Source: Hymenobacter properus (lineage in GTDB: Bacteria; Bacteroidota; Bacteroidia; Cytophagales; Hymenobacteraceae). From it: 64,000 nt of DNA. Below the pieces are notes generated by a model, which was not told where the DNA came from, did no database searches, and saw only the letters and a program-made list of their open reading frames with translations. Shown piece after piece: positions 8,440 to 17,721 of this stretch; the stretch's first letter is position 1; each line of letters opens with the position of its first letter. Made by a program: the position numbers and the translations under genes. The stretch lies in assembly GCF_015694735.1 (NCBI RefSeq), contig NZ_JADQDP010000005.1, forward strand, positions 124,001 to 188,000, written 5' to 3'.

Positions 8440-9660
8440 ATGAAGAAAATACTACTCGTTGATGACAACGAGCAAGACCGCGCCTTGTACCGGCGTTTTT
8501 TGGGGCGCCACCTGGGCTTCGAGAGCATCAGCTTTGAAGAAGCGGCCACGGCCGCTGAGGCGCGGGCTCAGTTCCTAGACCATCGGCCCGACTGCGTGCT
8601 GCTCGACTACAACCTGCCCGACGCGGACGGGCTCGACATCCTGGCCGACCTGAAAAGCCTCACCCCGCCCGATAGCCTCTGCGTGGTAATGGTGACCGGT
8701 GGCGGCAGCGAGGAACTGGCCGTGCGCGCCCTCAACAACGGCGCCCTCGACTACCTGGTGAAGCAGCAGTTTGACCAGGAACTGCTGGCCAAGACGGTGC
8801 TGCACGCCATTGAGAAAAACGAGTGGCGGCAATACGTGTCGCGCTACCACGACGAGCTGCGGGCCGTGAACCAGCAGCTGCGCGACTCCCTGGATGCCCT
8901 GACCGAAACCCGCCACGAAATCGGCCTTAAAAACGCTCAGCTTACGGCCGCCAACACCGACTTGGCCCGCGCCAACCTTGACCTCGACAACTTCGTGTAC
9001 GCGGCCTCGCACGACCTCAAGCAGCCTGTCGACAACCTGCGCGGCTTGTTTGAGGAACTGCGCAACTCTGCCACGTTTCACGACGCGGAAGCCGGTACGG
9101 TGCTGCGACTGGTTGATACGTCGTTGCAGGACTTGAGCAAAACCATTCACGACCTTTCGGCCGTGGTGCAGGCCGAGCGCATGACCGGCGGCCAGCCCAC
9201 CGAAAAAGTGGTGCTGGCCGACCTGACCAACGAAATACTGACCCTTCTACAGCCTCAGATAGCGGCAGCCGAAGGCCGCGTACAGACCGATTTTACGGCG
9301 CTGCCGGCGCTGCAATTTGAGCGCATCAGCCTGCGCACCATCTTGCTCAACCTGCTGGGCAATGCTCTGAAGTACCGCCACCCCGAACGGCCGGCCCAGG
9401 TGGAAGTGCGTAGCTATTATGACGCCGGCCAGCCGGTGCTCGAAGTGCGCGACAACGGCCTGGGCATTGACCTAGAGCGGCACGGGGGTGAGATTTTCCA
9501 ACTGTTTCGGCGCTTCCATCCGCAGGCCTCTTCGGGCACGGGCGTGGGTTTGTTTCTGGTCAATCGGCTGGTGCAGGCCCGGGGCGGCCGCATTGAGGTG
9601 ACCAGCCAGGAGGGGCAGGGCACCACGTTCCGGCTGTATCTGGGGCCGCAGGCGAGGTAG
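8440..9660 (+). CDS. Receiver-histidine kinase hybrid protein
   Basis: The 406-residue product has an N-terminal receiver domain (1-125, Asp56 in VLLDYNLPDADG), a coiled-coil linker (about 130-180), a HisKA domain with His191 in YAASHDLKQPVDN, and a C-terminal HATPase domain (NLLGNALKYRH, DNGLGI, GTGVGLFLVNRL). There is no sensor or membrane segment, so it is a soluble relay kinase controlled by phosphorylation of its own receiver. It is the last gene of the bphO-bphP operon, 11 nt behind the small regulator. A light-driven relay BphP to receiver to this kinase is plausible, but the order is an inference. Confidence 0.9.
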   Translation: MKKILLVDDNEQDRALYRRFLGRHLGFESISFEEAATAAEARAQFLDHRPDCVLLDYNLPDADGLDILADLKSLTPPDSLCVVMVTGGGSEELAVRALNNGALDYLVKQQFDQELLAKTVLHAIEKNEWRQYVSRYHDELRAVNQQLRDSLDALTETRHEIGLKNAQLTAANTDLARANLDLDNFVYAASHDLKQPVDNLRGLFEELRNSATFHDAEAGTVLRLVDTSLQDLSKTIHDLSAVVQAERMTGGQPTEKVVLADLTNEILTLLQPQIAAAEGRVQTDFTALPALQFERISLRTILLNLLGNALKYRHPERPAQVEVRSYYDAGQPVLEVRDNGLGIDLERHGGEIFQLFRRFHPQASSGTGVGLFLVNRLVQARGGRIEVTSQEGQGTTFRLYLGPQAR

Positions 9661-9786
9661 CTGCATTAATAATGCCTTAATAGCGCGGTTTTGAGGGATG
9701 GTCTGCCGTTAATTTGTCGGCAGACGAGCGAGTATGCGGCACCCCCAAGGCCGCAAAATCCGTTTACATCCGAAAATCCGTGGTTC

Positions 9787-12141
9787 ATGAAGCTATTTAA
9801 GTCCGCCGACCTTATCCGCAAAAGCAAGTACATCAGCCGCGACCTGAGCTGGCTGCGCTTCAACTACCGTGTGCTCGACCAGGCGCAGGACGCCGGCCGG
9901 GGCTTGTTTGACAAGCTGAAGTTTCTGGCCATCACGAGTTCGAACCTCGACGAGTTTTTCATGATTCGCGTGGGCTCGCTGTACAACTACCTCGACTACG
10001 GCAAGGAGCGAATTGATTACTCGGGCCTGCGCGAGCTGCCGTTCCGGCGCAAGCTGCTGGATTTCGCGCACCGCTTCGTAAATGACCAGAGCCTGACTTA
10101 TCTGAACGAGTTAAAGCCTAACTTTGAGAAGAACGGCTTTAATATTCTGAAGATGAGCGACCTGACGGAGCTCGAAATCAAGAAGGCCGACGGGTATTTC
10201 AAGAATACGGTGTTCCCGCTGCTCACGCCGATGGTGTACGACTCCTACCACGGCTTCCCGCTAATGATGAACCAGATGCTCATCTTTGGCGTGGTGACGC
10301 GCATTGGCAGCGGCATTGCAGTGGGGCTCGACGGCGAGGCTGAGAAAGGGCAGGAGCGCCTCACCTTCGTGCAGATTCCGCAGAACCTGACCCGGTTTTT
10401 CGAGCTTACGCGCAAGGACAAGGTCATCTTTGTGCCCATCGAGGAAGTGGTGCGCGAGTTTCTGCCCCGGCTGTTTCGCAACGTAGAAATCGTGTCGGCC
10501 GACCTGTTCCGCATTACGCGCAACGGCGACTTCACGCTGGAAGAATCCGATGACATCGACAACGACTTCATAAAGGAAATTCAGGTGGGCCTCAAAACCC
10601 GCAAGCGTGGCCGCGTGGTGCGCGTGGAAGTAGAGCCCAACGCCTCGCCCACGCTGATGCAGGTGCTGCGCGAGCGGTGGAACATCGACAACGGCAACGT
10701 TTTTGTCATCAACTCGCTGATTGACCTGAAGGGCTTGTGGCAGATAGTGCGCCACCCCAACTTCCGGGGCAAAACGGCTAAAATGCCGTCGTCGGTGCAG
10801 CCGCTGAGCTTGCCCGAGGGCGCCGAGGAAAACCTCTTCGAGTACCTCAAGCACCACGACGTGCTGCTGCACCACCCATACAACAGCATCGAGCCCATGG
10901 TGCGCCTGCTGGAGCAGGCCGCTGTCGACCCGCACGTGCTGGGCATCAAGCAAACCATCTACCGCCTGGCCGACGACTCCCGCGTGAGCGCCGCGCTGCT
11001 GAAGGCGGCCGAGAACGGCAAGCACGTATCAGTGCTGTTTGAGGTGAAGGCGCGCTTCGATGAGGAGAAGAACATCCGCGAGGGTGCCAAGCTGGAAAAA
11101 GCCGGCTGCTTCGTGATATACGGCGTGAGCAAGTACAAGACGCACACCAAACTGCTCATGATTATCCGCAAGGAAGGCGAGAAGGTGACGCGCTACGTGC
11201 ACATCGGCTCGGGCAACTACAACGAGCAGACCTCGCGCCTCTACACCGACGTGAGCCTGCTCACGACCAACGACGTGTACGGCCACGACGTGTCGGAATT
11301 CTTCAACGTTATCACCGGCCACTCGCAGCCCGACGACTACGAATACCTCATCACGGCGCCGAAGGACATGCGGCAGCAGCTCATCCACCTGGTGCGTGAG
11401 GAGGTGAAGCACGCCAAAAAGGGCCTGCCCAGCGGCATCGTGATGAAGATGAATTCGCTCGAGGATAAGGAGCTGATTGACGAGTTTTACAAGGCTGCCA
11501 AGGCGGGCGTGCCCATCCGCTTCATCGTGCGGGGCATCTGCTGTCTGCGGCCGGGCCGGCCAGGGCTGAGCGAAAACATTGAGGTGCGCAGCATCGTGGG
11601 CGAGTACCTGGAGCACACCCGCCTGTTCTATTTCCACAACGGCGGCGACGCCCGGGTGTACGCCGGCTCGGCCGACATCATGGTACGTTCGTTCGACCGT
11701 CGCATCGAAGCCTTGTTTTTGATTGTTAATCCGCAGCTTAAGCGCGAGGCCATCAATATTCTGATGATGAATATGATGGACAATCAAAATAGCTACCTCA
11801 TGCGCGAAGATGGCGCTTACATCCGGCAGCGCCCGGCCCCCGGCGAGCCCGTGGTGAACGTGCACAAGGACTTCTTCAAGCGCGACGAAGCCCAACTAGC
11901 GACTGCCACGCCCGACGGCATGCTGGCCTTATTAGGCGTGCAAGCGGAGCGCCGGCGGGAGATGGAAGCCACCCAGCAGGCTGAAGCCGAAGCAGCGGCG
12001 CAGACCCTAGCTGAAGCCCAGGAAGCCGAAGCGGATGAAGCCTTTGGCGAAGGCGAGCCGGACGATGCCTGCGAAGACATCACCACCCCGGTTGGGCACG
12101 TAGACGAAGGTGCCGTGGCGCCGACGGTGGCACGGGCATAG
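9787..12141 (+). CDS. ppk1: Polyphosphate kinase 1
   Basis: The 784-residue product makes long-chain polyphosphate from ATP reversibly. The N-terminal domain starts YISRDLSWLRFNYRVL, followed by the ITSSNLDEFFMIRVG helix. The two phospholipase-D-like catalytic domains hold the autophosphorylated His of KYKTHTKLLMI, YVHIGSGNYNEQT, and the second His of EYLEHTRLFYF with SADIMVRSFDRRIE. The last 65 residues are a Gln/Ala/Glu-rich acidic tail beyond the usual fold. ATG 9787 is chosen because PPK1 homology starts there; a frame extension to 9691 has no homology. A Ppx/GppA phosphatase gene faces it. Confidence 0.95.
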   Translation: MKLFKSADLIRKSKYISRDLSWLRFNYRVLDQAQDAGRGLFDKLKFLAITSSNLDEFFMIRVGSLYNYLDYGKERIDYSGLRELPFRRKLLDFAHRFVNDQSLTYLNELKPNFEKNGFNILKMSDLTELEIKKADGYFKNTVFPLLTPMVYDSYHGFPLMMNQMLIFGVVTRIGSGIAVGLDGEAEKGQERLTFVQIPQNLTRFFELTRKDKVIFVPIEEVVREFLPRLFRNVEIVSADLFRITRNGDFTLEESDDIDNDFIKEIQVGLKTRKRGRVVRVEVEPNASPTLMQVLRERWNIDNGNVFVINSLIDLKGLWQIVRHPNFRGKTAKMPSSVQPLSLPEGAEENLFEYLKHHDVLLHHPYNSIEPMVRLLEQAAVDPHVLGIKQTIYRLADDSRVSAALLKAAENGKHVSVLFEVKARFDEEKNIREGAKLEKAGCFVIYGVSKYKTHTKLLMIIRKEGEKVTRYVHIGSGNYNEQTSRLYTDVSLLTTNDVYGHDVSEFFNVITGHSQPDDYEYLITAPKDMRQQLIHLVREEVKHAKKGLPSGIVMKMNSLEDKELIDEFYKAAKAGVPIRFIVRGICCLRPGRPGLSENIEVRSIVGEYLEHTRLFYFHNGGDARVYAGSADIMVRSFDRRIEALFLIVNPQLKREAINILMMNMMDNQNSYLMREDGAYIRQRPAPGEPVVNVHKDFFKRDEAQLATATPDGMLALLGVQAERRREMEATQQAEAEAAAQTLAEAQEAEADEAFGEGEPDDACEDITTPVGHVDEGAVAPTVARA

Positions 12142-12164
12142 GAGCTATACAGAACTAAAAACAG

Positions 12165-12257
12165 AACTGTCATCCTGAGCGCAGCGAAGAACCTTATCAA
12201 CCAAGAACAATTCGTTCCAACGTGATAAGGTCCTTCGCTGCGCTCAGGATGACAGTT
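12165..12257. repeat. Palindromic intergenic repeat, family A copy 1
   Basis: The left arm AACTGTCATCCTGAGCGCAG and its complement at 12257 enclose a 93-bp palindrome with one internal mismatch. It lies 23 nt after the ppk1 stop and 15 nt after the ppx stop on the other strand. It probably ends both transcripts; no other terminator is present. Confidence 0.85.
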
Positions 12258-12272
12258 CCGTTTCGCGGCTCG

Positions 12273-13262
12273 CTATTCCATCTCCGCCGGGCTGTTCTGC
12301 ACGTCGGGCACGGGCAGGCGGGCGGGGTGGCGGCCGTCGGGGCTGAGCTCATCGAAGTAGTCTTCGAATAGGGCCTGGAGCATGCCGTCCTTCAGGCCGA
12401 TGTCGGGTACCACCATGTTGTTGACGTTGGCCCACTGCATGGCCGAGAGGTAGATGTGGCCGGCCGGCACGATGACGTCGGCCCGGTCGGGGTTGAGCAT
12501 GGCCACGTTCACGCGCTCGTTCATGCTCAGGCCGGCGAGGCGGTCGAGGGTGGTAACGAGGCTGCGGCGCGTTACGGGCTTGTCAGGCGCGGCGGAGGTG
12601 AGGCTGTAGAGCTTGTTGATGTTGCCGCCCGTGCCGATGGCGCGGGTCACGTGGTATTGGCGGGCGTTGTGGCGCACCCAAGCTTCCATGCGGGCCCAAA
12701 GCTCGTTCTGCGCTTCGGTACCGACGTTGCCGCTCTCTTCTTGTTGCATGCGGCGAATGGAGCCAATTTCAAACGACTGCGCGGCCACCTTGCGGCGGTC
12801 GTGGTAGATGTTGAACTCGGTGCTGCCGCCACCCACGTCGATGTGCAGGTAGTGGCGCTTGTCTTCCAGCACGTGCTCGATGACGCGGTTGATGTAGAAG
12901 GCCTCATCCTGGCCGTCAATCACCTTGATTTCCATGCCCAGCTCCTCGCGCACGCGGGCCACGATGGCAGCGCCATTGGCCGCCGAGCGCATGGCCGAGG
13001 TGGCACACACCAGATAGTGGGCCACGCTGTGCACTTCCATCAGCAGCTTAAGCGAGTGTAGAAACTTGACGAATTGGTCGGCTTTGGCAGCCGAAATTTC
13101 GCCGGTGGCAAACACGTCTTCGCCCAGACGCATGGGAAAGCGCACGTACTCTACGCGCTTGAGGCGGTAGCGGCCTTCGTAATACAAAACCGCCGAAATC
13201 TGGCACCGCACGGCGTTGGACCCAATGTCAATGGCGGCGAGCTTACGGAGGGGAAAATTCAT
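12273..13262 (-). CDS. ppx: Ppx/GppA family phosphatase (exopolyphosphatase-like)
   Basis: The 329-residue product is a member of the ASKHA-fold Ppx/GppA family that removes terminal phosphate from polyphosphate and/or converts pppGpp to ppGpp. Visible motifs are AAIDIGSNAVRCQI (phosphate 1), CATSAMRSAANG, the catalytic Glu region VIDGQDEAFYI, and HIDVGGGSTEFNI (phosphate 2). GTGGNINKLY follows. Only the two N-terminal ASKHA domains are present, as in short Ppx proteins. It converges on ppk1, so synthesis and breakdown of polyphosphate sit side by side. Which substrate dominates cannot be decided from sequence. Confidence 0.9.
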   Translation of the reverse strand: MNFPLRKLAAIDIGSNAVRCQISAVLYYEGRYRLKRVEYVRFPMRLGEDVFATGEISAAKADQFVKFLHSLKLLMEVHSVAHYLVCATSAMRSAANGAAIVARVREELGMEIKVIDGQDEAFYINRVIEHVLEDKRHYLHIDVGGGSTEFNIYHDRRKVAAQSFEIGSIRRMQQEESGNVGTEAQNELWARMEAWVRHNARQYHVTRAIGTGGNINKLYSLTSAAPDKPVTRRSLVTTLDRLAGLSMNERVNVAMLNPDRADVIVPAGHIYLSAMQWANVNNMVVPDIGLKDGMLQALFEDYFDELSPDGRHPARLPVPDVQNSPAEME

Positions 13263-13290
13263 GCAGGAAACTACGGATTAAATAAAAGCC

Positions 13291-13298
13291 CAAAGGTA
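13291..13298 (-). promoter_or_regulatory. -7 promoter box of ppx
   Basis: On the minus strand this reads TACCTTTG, a perfect TAnnTTTG match, giving a start near 13286 and a leader of about 24 nt. Confidence 0.55.
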
Positions 13299-13324
13299 AG
13301 CCTAAGCATTGCGTTTGGGTACTG

Positions 13325-13363
13325 GGTATGCCGGCACGCGTCCGAGACGCGCGCCAGCATACC
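13325..13363 (-). terminator. Hairpin after the phosphoesterase-barrel gene
   Basis: GGTATGC (13325-13331) pairs with GCATACC (13357-13363), with an inner GC-rich stem around ACGCG/CGCGT. It lies directly after the stop codon of the minus-strand gene. There is no T-run, so termination strength is uncertain. Confidence 0.45.
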
Positions 13364-13366
13364 GGG

Positions 13367-16300
13367 CTACTTGTCGATGCGGAAGCCCAGACCGAACTGT
13401 ATTAGGGTGCTTTCGACCGACTTCTGGTAGGAGATGGCGAAGGCCAACGTCTCGACAACCGGCGCGATGTATACGCCCCCGCCGTAGCCGCTGTGCCAGC
13501 CGGTGGGCGAGGAGCCTTGGTAGTACACGCGGCCCTGGTCGTAGAAGCCGAACACGCCGTAGTAGAAGGGCAGGAAGCCGTTTTTCACCTGGCCCAGGGC
13601 GAGGCGCAGCTCGGTGTTGTAGTAGAGGCTGGCGTCGCCGCTGAAGCGGTTGCGGTAGTAGCCGCGCAGGCCCTCGCGCAAGCCTAGTGAGGCGAATTTG
13701 TAGAAGGGAATGTCGGCGTCGGGGCCGTAGTTTTTAGCGCCGCCGCCTTTCACCACCAGTGTGATGGGGATGCCAATTTTGGCCGTGCCGTAGTATTCGG
13801 CAAAGCCCTGGGTGAGGCCGAAGGTGCGTTGCGGACCCGAGAGCTGGCGGTAGGTGTCGTGCTGGGCGCGCAGGCGCACGCCGCGGCGGGCAAAAGCCTG
13901 GCGGTCGCGCAGGTCGAGGTCGAACACGCCGTTGAGGCCGAGCAAGCGCTGCGTGCTGGCATTGGGGACATTAAATAATTCGACGTCAGCATTTTGAAGC
14001 TGACCCAGGTAGCTGTCGGGAGCAAAATCGGTGACGTAGTACTCGAAAGTGGGGCCCACACGCAGCACGCTGCGCTGCAGAAACACCCGCTCCAGGAAGC
14101 CGTTGAGCGTGACGCCGCGGTAGCGGGCGCGGTAAAATTTCACGTCGTACTTGTTCTGGTCGAGCGGCGTGTCATTGCCCAGGCCGAAGAAGTTGTAGAA
14201 GGGGAAGTAGTTGCCGTAGCTGGCCGCCGCACCCACATCAATCTTGCCGATGGCGTAGCGGTGCCGGGTGCTGAGGGTGAGCTGGCGCTGCCCGCCGGTG
14301 CTCACTTCGCCCAGCACGGAATACTGGTTTTTGAAGCCTGGCTTGCGGAAGCCCTGGGTAAGGAAGGTGATGCCCGCGCTGGCCGTGAAGCCGTCGTTGC
14401 GGTTGTAACCCGAGCCGATGCTTGGCTTGTAGGAGTTGAATTCGAATTGTTCCCGGTCGTAGGCATTCACGCCGGGGCGGGTGCTGGTACGGTTGTCCGC
14501 CTCCTTGCCGAGTTGCATTTCGGTATCGGGCAGGTCGTAAACTTTGGTGAGGGTGCGCAGGCCGGCGGCGCTGGAGCTGTCGGTAATCTTGTCCTTGCCG
14601 TCGCCGCCGATGACGCGTACCAGAATGCTGTGGCTGCCGCCGTCGCCCGTCACCGTGAATACGTCCTTGCCGCCGAGGCCGTAGAGGCACACTTCCCTGG
14701 TTTCGTTGGGCTTGAAAGTGCGGTCAAACAGGGCCGAACCCTTGGGGTTGTCGGTGTCGCCGGCGCGGTCAAACATCTGCACGCGCACCTGCCCGTCGGG
14801 CAGCCGGTTCACCTGGAATACCTCGCCTTTGTTGGAGCCCACCACATCCACGCGCCGGGCCAGCAGCAGGTAATACTCGTCGATGGCCTTGGGCAACTCC
14901 TGAATGCGGGCTTTCAACTTACGGTTAATGTCGTTGCCCGATTTGTCCTGAATTTCAGCGGGTAGTTGAGCGGTGGCACCGTCGATAATGGTGGGCGTGA
15001 TTTTGCCTTGCAGGTACTTGGCAGCCTCTTGCCACTGCTCCCGGGTGAGGCCTTGGAGCAGGAAACGGTCCAGGTGACGGGCGGGCCAGTTCAGGCTTTT
15101 CATGTCCTGGAACTCGGTGTTGAAGCCCTCGATGCTGGGCACGGCCCACTCGCGGTTGGCCAGGTAGGTGAGGAAGCCGTTCCAAAGGGTAAAGCTCTGG
15201 TCCCGGTCGCGCGGGATGGGGCGGTAGAGCGTGCCGCCGTTGGCCTGCTTGTAGCCGGCCCACTTCCAGTTGTCTTCGTGCTTGCCGAAGTCGGCCACCA
15301 GCATGTCGAAAGCGCGGGCGCGGGCCAAGGCGGGCGCATCCACGTGGTTGTCGTGGTCCTTGTACAGCTTGCGGAACAGGCCGAAGCTACGCGTCACCTC
15401 ATCGGAGTTGCCGAAGCCGGGCAGATTGGCTTTGGGGTCTTTGGGCGAGTCTTCGAGGGTGCCGAGCAGGCCGGCGTACTCGGCGCGGTAGGCACCAAGC
15501 TGCTGGTTATCGGGCAGGCGGAACAGGCGCGGGCGGGCATGCAAGATGTCCGTCTGGTCGAGCATGTAGCTGATGGGCAGGTTGCTGTACGGGTTGGCCG
15601 TGGCCGTCACGTCGCGCAGCACATCGGCCGCAATGGAATTGCGCAGCTCGGGCGGCAGAATCTTGGTCACGTCCTTGTCCACGGAGCGGAAAACGTACTC
15701 CGAGCTGTCGGCCGCAATGAGTTTGAGCGAGGTGGTCTGGCGTCCGCCGCCCTTGCCAGTGGGGCGCAGGCCACCCTTCTCAGTGCCCAAGTCCAGCGTC
15801 TTCACCGTAACGGGTTGAAGCCACGAGGAGCGGTAGATTTTACCAATGAAGAAGTTCTTGCTAACCGTAGGCTTGTACTCCGGACCGGGCACCACGGTGG
15901 TCGTGGCTTGGAAGGGGGTATCGGGCTTAGCCTCGGCCGCGGCTTGCGTGGCACCGGGGCAGGTGGTGATGAAGGGGTTTTGCGGGGCCTTGGAATCGGC
16001 TGCCCCGGCGCAGGCGGAGCGGAACAGTGTGCCAGTGTAGGCGTCCTTCACGGCCTGGTCGCCGCTTCCAAAGGTGAAGATGTGCGTCTTCACAGTGCCA
16101 TCGGCGAAGTATTCGAGGGTGGTATAGCCTTCCTCGCTCTTGCTGTAGAGCGACTGGCCTTTGGCGCCCACGTGCTCATCTTTGAGAAAACTGCCGCTTA
16201 CCACATGGTAGTTGCCCTGGAAGGGGGTAAGCTGCAGGCTATAGTCATGGGCCGCGGCGTAAATCACGCCGGGGTTGCTTTGCAGGGTATTCAGCAGTTC

Positions 16301-17092
16301 CTTTTTCAGCTCCTGGTAGCCGGGGCTGGCCAGGTCGCGCGGGGTGCCCACGTTCTGGCGGTAGGCGGCGTAGATGGTGCCGAACACCGGCGGGCTCAAG
16401 TGGCGCGACAGCGGCTCGTGGCCGGCGTACACGCCGTTGCTCACCACGGGGTGGTGGCCTAGCAGCAGCACGTTCTTGTTCTTGGAGTCGTCAATCAGGT
16501 CCTGCAGCTGCTCGCGGAACTCCTCTTTCGTTAGCGTTTTGCAGTCGGTATCGGGGGCTTCGGGGCGGTCGAAGGGGTGAGTGAACCACGGGGTATTTAG
16601 GGCCACGAGGCGCACTTGCGGGGCCACGTCCACCACTTCGGGGCCGGGGCAGCCGTTGGTGGGGATGAAGGCGTTCTGGCCGGGTAGCTGCTTCTCGATG
16701 TACTTTTCGAGGCGGCGCACGGTTTTCAGGCCGTCGGGGCCGGAGTTGGCCCAGTCCTTGTCGCCGGGCAGGAAGTAGATTTTGCCCTGCGGCAGGCCTT
16801 TCACCAGCGCAATGAGTTGGTCGGCGCGGTCGCGCTGGGCCTGGGCCAGGGCGGTATCGCTTTTCGAAACCAGGCCCGTATTGCCCACAATATCGCCGAG
16901 GTGCACCACCGTGAAGGGGCCGGTTTGCTGCTCCAGCACCCGGCGCAGCTGCTGCAGGCGGGCGGGCGGAATATCGGCTTGGGCGGTGTTGCCGAGTAGG
17001 AAAACGGTGTGGGCTGGCGAAGTGGTTTGAGCCGCAAGCGTACCGGCAGAAAGCCCGAGCGCGGCCAGCGCGGAGAGGAATTGTAGGCGCAT
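13367..17092 (-). CDS. Degenerate metallophosphoesterase fused to outer-membrane beta-barrel
   Basis: The 1241-residue product has a signal peptide (about 1-22), a calcineurin-like phosphoesterase domain (about 28-310), a middle region of about 550 residues and a C-terminal surface-antigen/D15-like barrel (about 900-1241, ending IQFGLGFRIDK). It should sit in the outer membrane. The metal site looks damaged. Position 35 is Asn (LLGNTAQ) where relatives have GDAG. Residues 110-113 are GDKD where relatives have GNHD. Residues 281-284 are AHDY where relatives have GHEH. Asp67 (LGDIV) and GHH (212-214) remain. The family is widespread in Bacteroidota; its substrate is unknown. It is probably non-catalytic or altered. 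Confidence 0.85.
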   Translation of the reverse strand: MRLQFLSALAALGLSAGTLAAQTTSPAHTVFLLGNTAQADIPPARLQQLRRVLEQQTGPFTVVHLGDIVGNTGLVSKSDTALAQAQRDRADQLIALVKGLPQGKIYFLPGDKDWANSGPDGLKTVRRLEKYIEKQLPGQNAFIPTNGCPGPEVVDVAPQVRLVALNTPWFTHPFDRPEAPDTDCKTLTKEEFREQLQDLIDDSKNKNVLLLGHHPVVSNGVYAGHEPLSRHLSPPVFGTIYAAYRQNVGTPRDLASPGYQELKKELLNTLQSNPGVIYAAAHDYSLQLTPFQGNYHVVSGSFLKDEHVGAKGQSLYSKSEEGYTTLEYFADGTVKTHIFTFGSGDQAVKDAYTGTLFRSACAGAADSKAPQNPFITTCPGATQAAAEAKPDTPFQATTTVVPGPEYKPTVSKNFFIGKIYRSSWLQPVTVKTLDLGTEKGGLRPTGKGGGRQTTSLKLIAADSSEYVFRSVDKDVTKILPPELRNSIAADVLRDVTATANPYSNLPISYMLDQTDILHARPRLFRLPDNQQLGAYRAEYAGLLGTLEDSPKDPKANLPGFGNSDEVTRSFGLFRKLYKDHDNHVDAPALARARAFDMLVADFGKHEDNWKWAGYKQANGGTLYRPIPRDRDQSFTLWNGFLTYLANREWAVPSIEGFNTEFQDMKSLNWPARHLDRFLLQGLTREQWQEAAKYLQGKITPTIIDGATAQLPAEIQDKSGNDINRKLKARIQELPKAIDEYYLLLARRVDVVGSNKGEVFQVNRLPDGQVRVQMFDRAGDTDNPKGSALFDRTFKPNETREVCLYGLGGKDVFTVTGDGGSHSILVRVIGGDGKDKITDSSSAAGLRTLTKVYDLPDTEMQLGKEADNRTSTRPGVNAYDREQFEFNSYKPSIGSGYNRNDGFTASAGITFLTQGFRKPGFKNQYSVLGEVSTGGQRQLTLSTRHRYAIGKIDVGAAASYGNYFPFYNFFGLGNDTPLDQNKYDVKFYRARYRGVTLNGFLERVFLQRSVLRVGPTFEYYVTDFAPDSYLGQLQNADVELFNVPNASTQRLLGLNGVFDLDLRDRQAFARRGVRLRAQHDTYRQLSGPQRTFGLTQGFAEYYGTAKIGIPITLVVKGGGAKNYGPDADIPFYKFASLGLREGLRGYYRNRFSGDASLYYNTELRLALGQVKNGFLPFYYGVFGFYDQGRVYYQGSSPTGWHSGYGGGVYIAPVVETLAFAISYQKSVESTLIQFGLGFRIDK

Positions 17093-17157
17093 AAGGTATG
17101 GATATGCACCGGAGTACGCAGAACGCGGGGTAAAGTATGCGTAACTTAAGCTCGCCG

Positions 17158-17712
17158 CTATTTTTCGGCCGAAGCCAGCGATTTAGGACTGCCCCAGCGC
17201 TGTGCGCCCAGCAGCAACAGGCACGGCAGGCCCACCCAGATGACCTCGCTGGCCAGCACCCTTAGCCCCTTTGCCCCGAAGAAAGCCCGGATGCTCAGCG
17301 GCGACACCTTGATGGGCCGCAAGGGAAAGAAATACCGCTCCAGGTGCCATGGGCTGAAAAAGGCCACGCCCAGCCCTCCGGTGGTCATGGCATCTAGGAA
17401 ACCATGCGAGGCGGTGGCCAGAAAGAGCAGAAGCGCCAGCCGCCCGGCGCTGGGACGCTGGCCAGGGCGAGCCAACCGGCTGAGCAGCACGCCCACGGCT
17501 GCTACCACCACGGCGGCCAGCAGCGAGTGGGTGAGGCCCCGGTGGCCCCAGAGGCTGTCGTAGGGCACGCCCAAGCGGTAGCCAATGGAGTCCACGTCGG
17601 GCAGAGCGGCGCAGATGCCGGCGGCCACCCAATAGGGCCAGTATTGGCGTTGGGGCAGAATAAGCTTGCCGAGGGTTGCACCCAAGGCGGCGTGGGCAAA
17701 GGCTGAGGCCAT
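17158..17712 (-). CDS. YdjM-like membrane-bound metal-dependent hydrolase
   Basis: The 184-residue product fits the DUF457/YdjM family of inner-membrane proteins annotated as metal-dependent hydrolases. It has His/Asp clusters FAHAALGATLG, ALPDVDSIGYRLG, WGHRGLTHS and ATASHGFLDAMTTGG, set between four or five hydrophobic segments. WGHRGLTHS and the ASHGFLDA motif are diagnostic. The substrate is unknown; some relatives are SOS-regulated or near phospholipid genes. It lies 9 nt downstream of a 39-residue membrane peptide gene on the same strand, so the two probably form one transcript. Confidence 0.82.
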   Translation of the reverse strand: MASAFAHAALGATLGKLILPQRQYWPYWVAAGICAALPDVDSIGYRLGVPYDSLWGHRGLTHSLLAAVVVAAVGVLLSRLARPGQRPSAGRLALLLFLATASHGFLDAMTTGGLGVAFFSPWHLERYFFPLRPIKVSPLSIRAFFGAKGLRVLASEVIWVGLPCLLLLGAQRWGSPKSLASAEK

Positions 17713-17721
17713 AGGAGCAGT

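Noticed and set aside
13325..13363. Hairpin as a further copy of repeat families A-D
   Set aside because: Its arm sequence does not share the GTCAT-nCn-GAGCG frame or the family D unit.
14966..16462. Plus-strand frame of 498 residues opposite the phosphoesterase-barrel gene
   Set aside because: It is Gly/Val/Ala-rich shadow coding in GC-rich DNA; the minus-strand frame has signal peptide, domain motifs and barrel.
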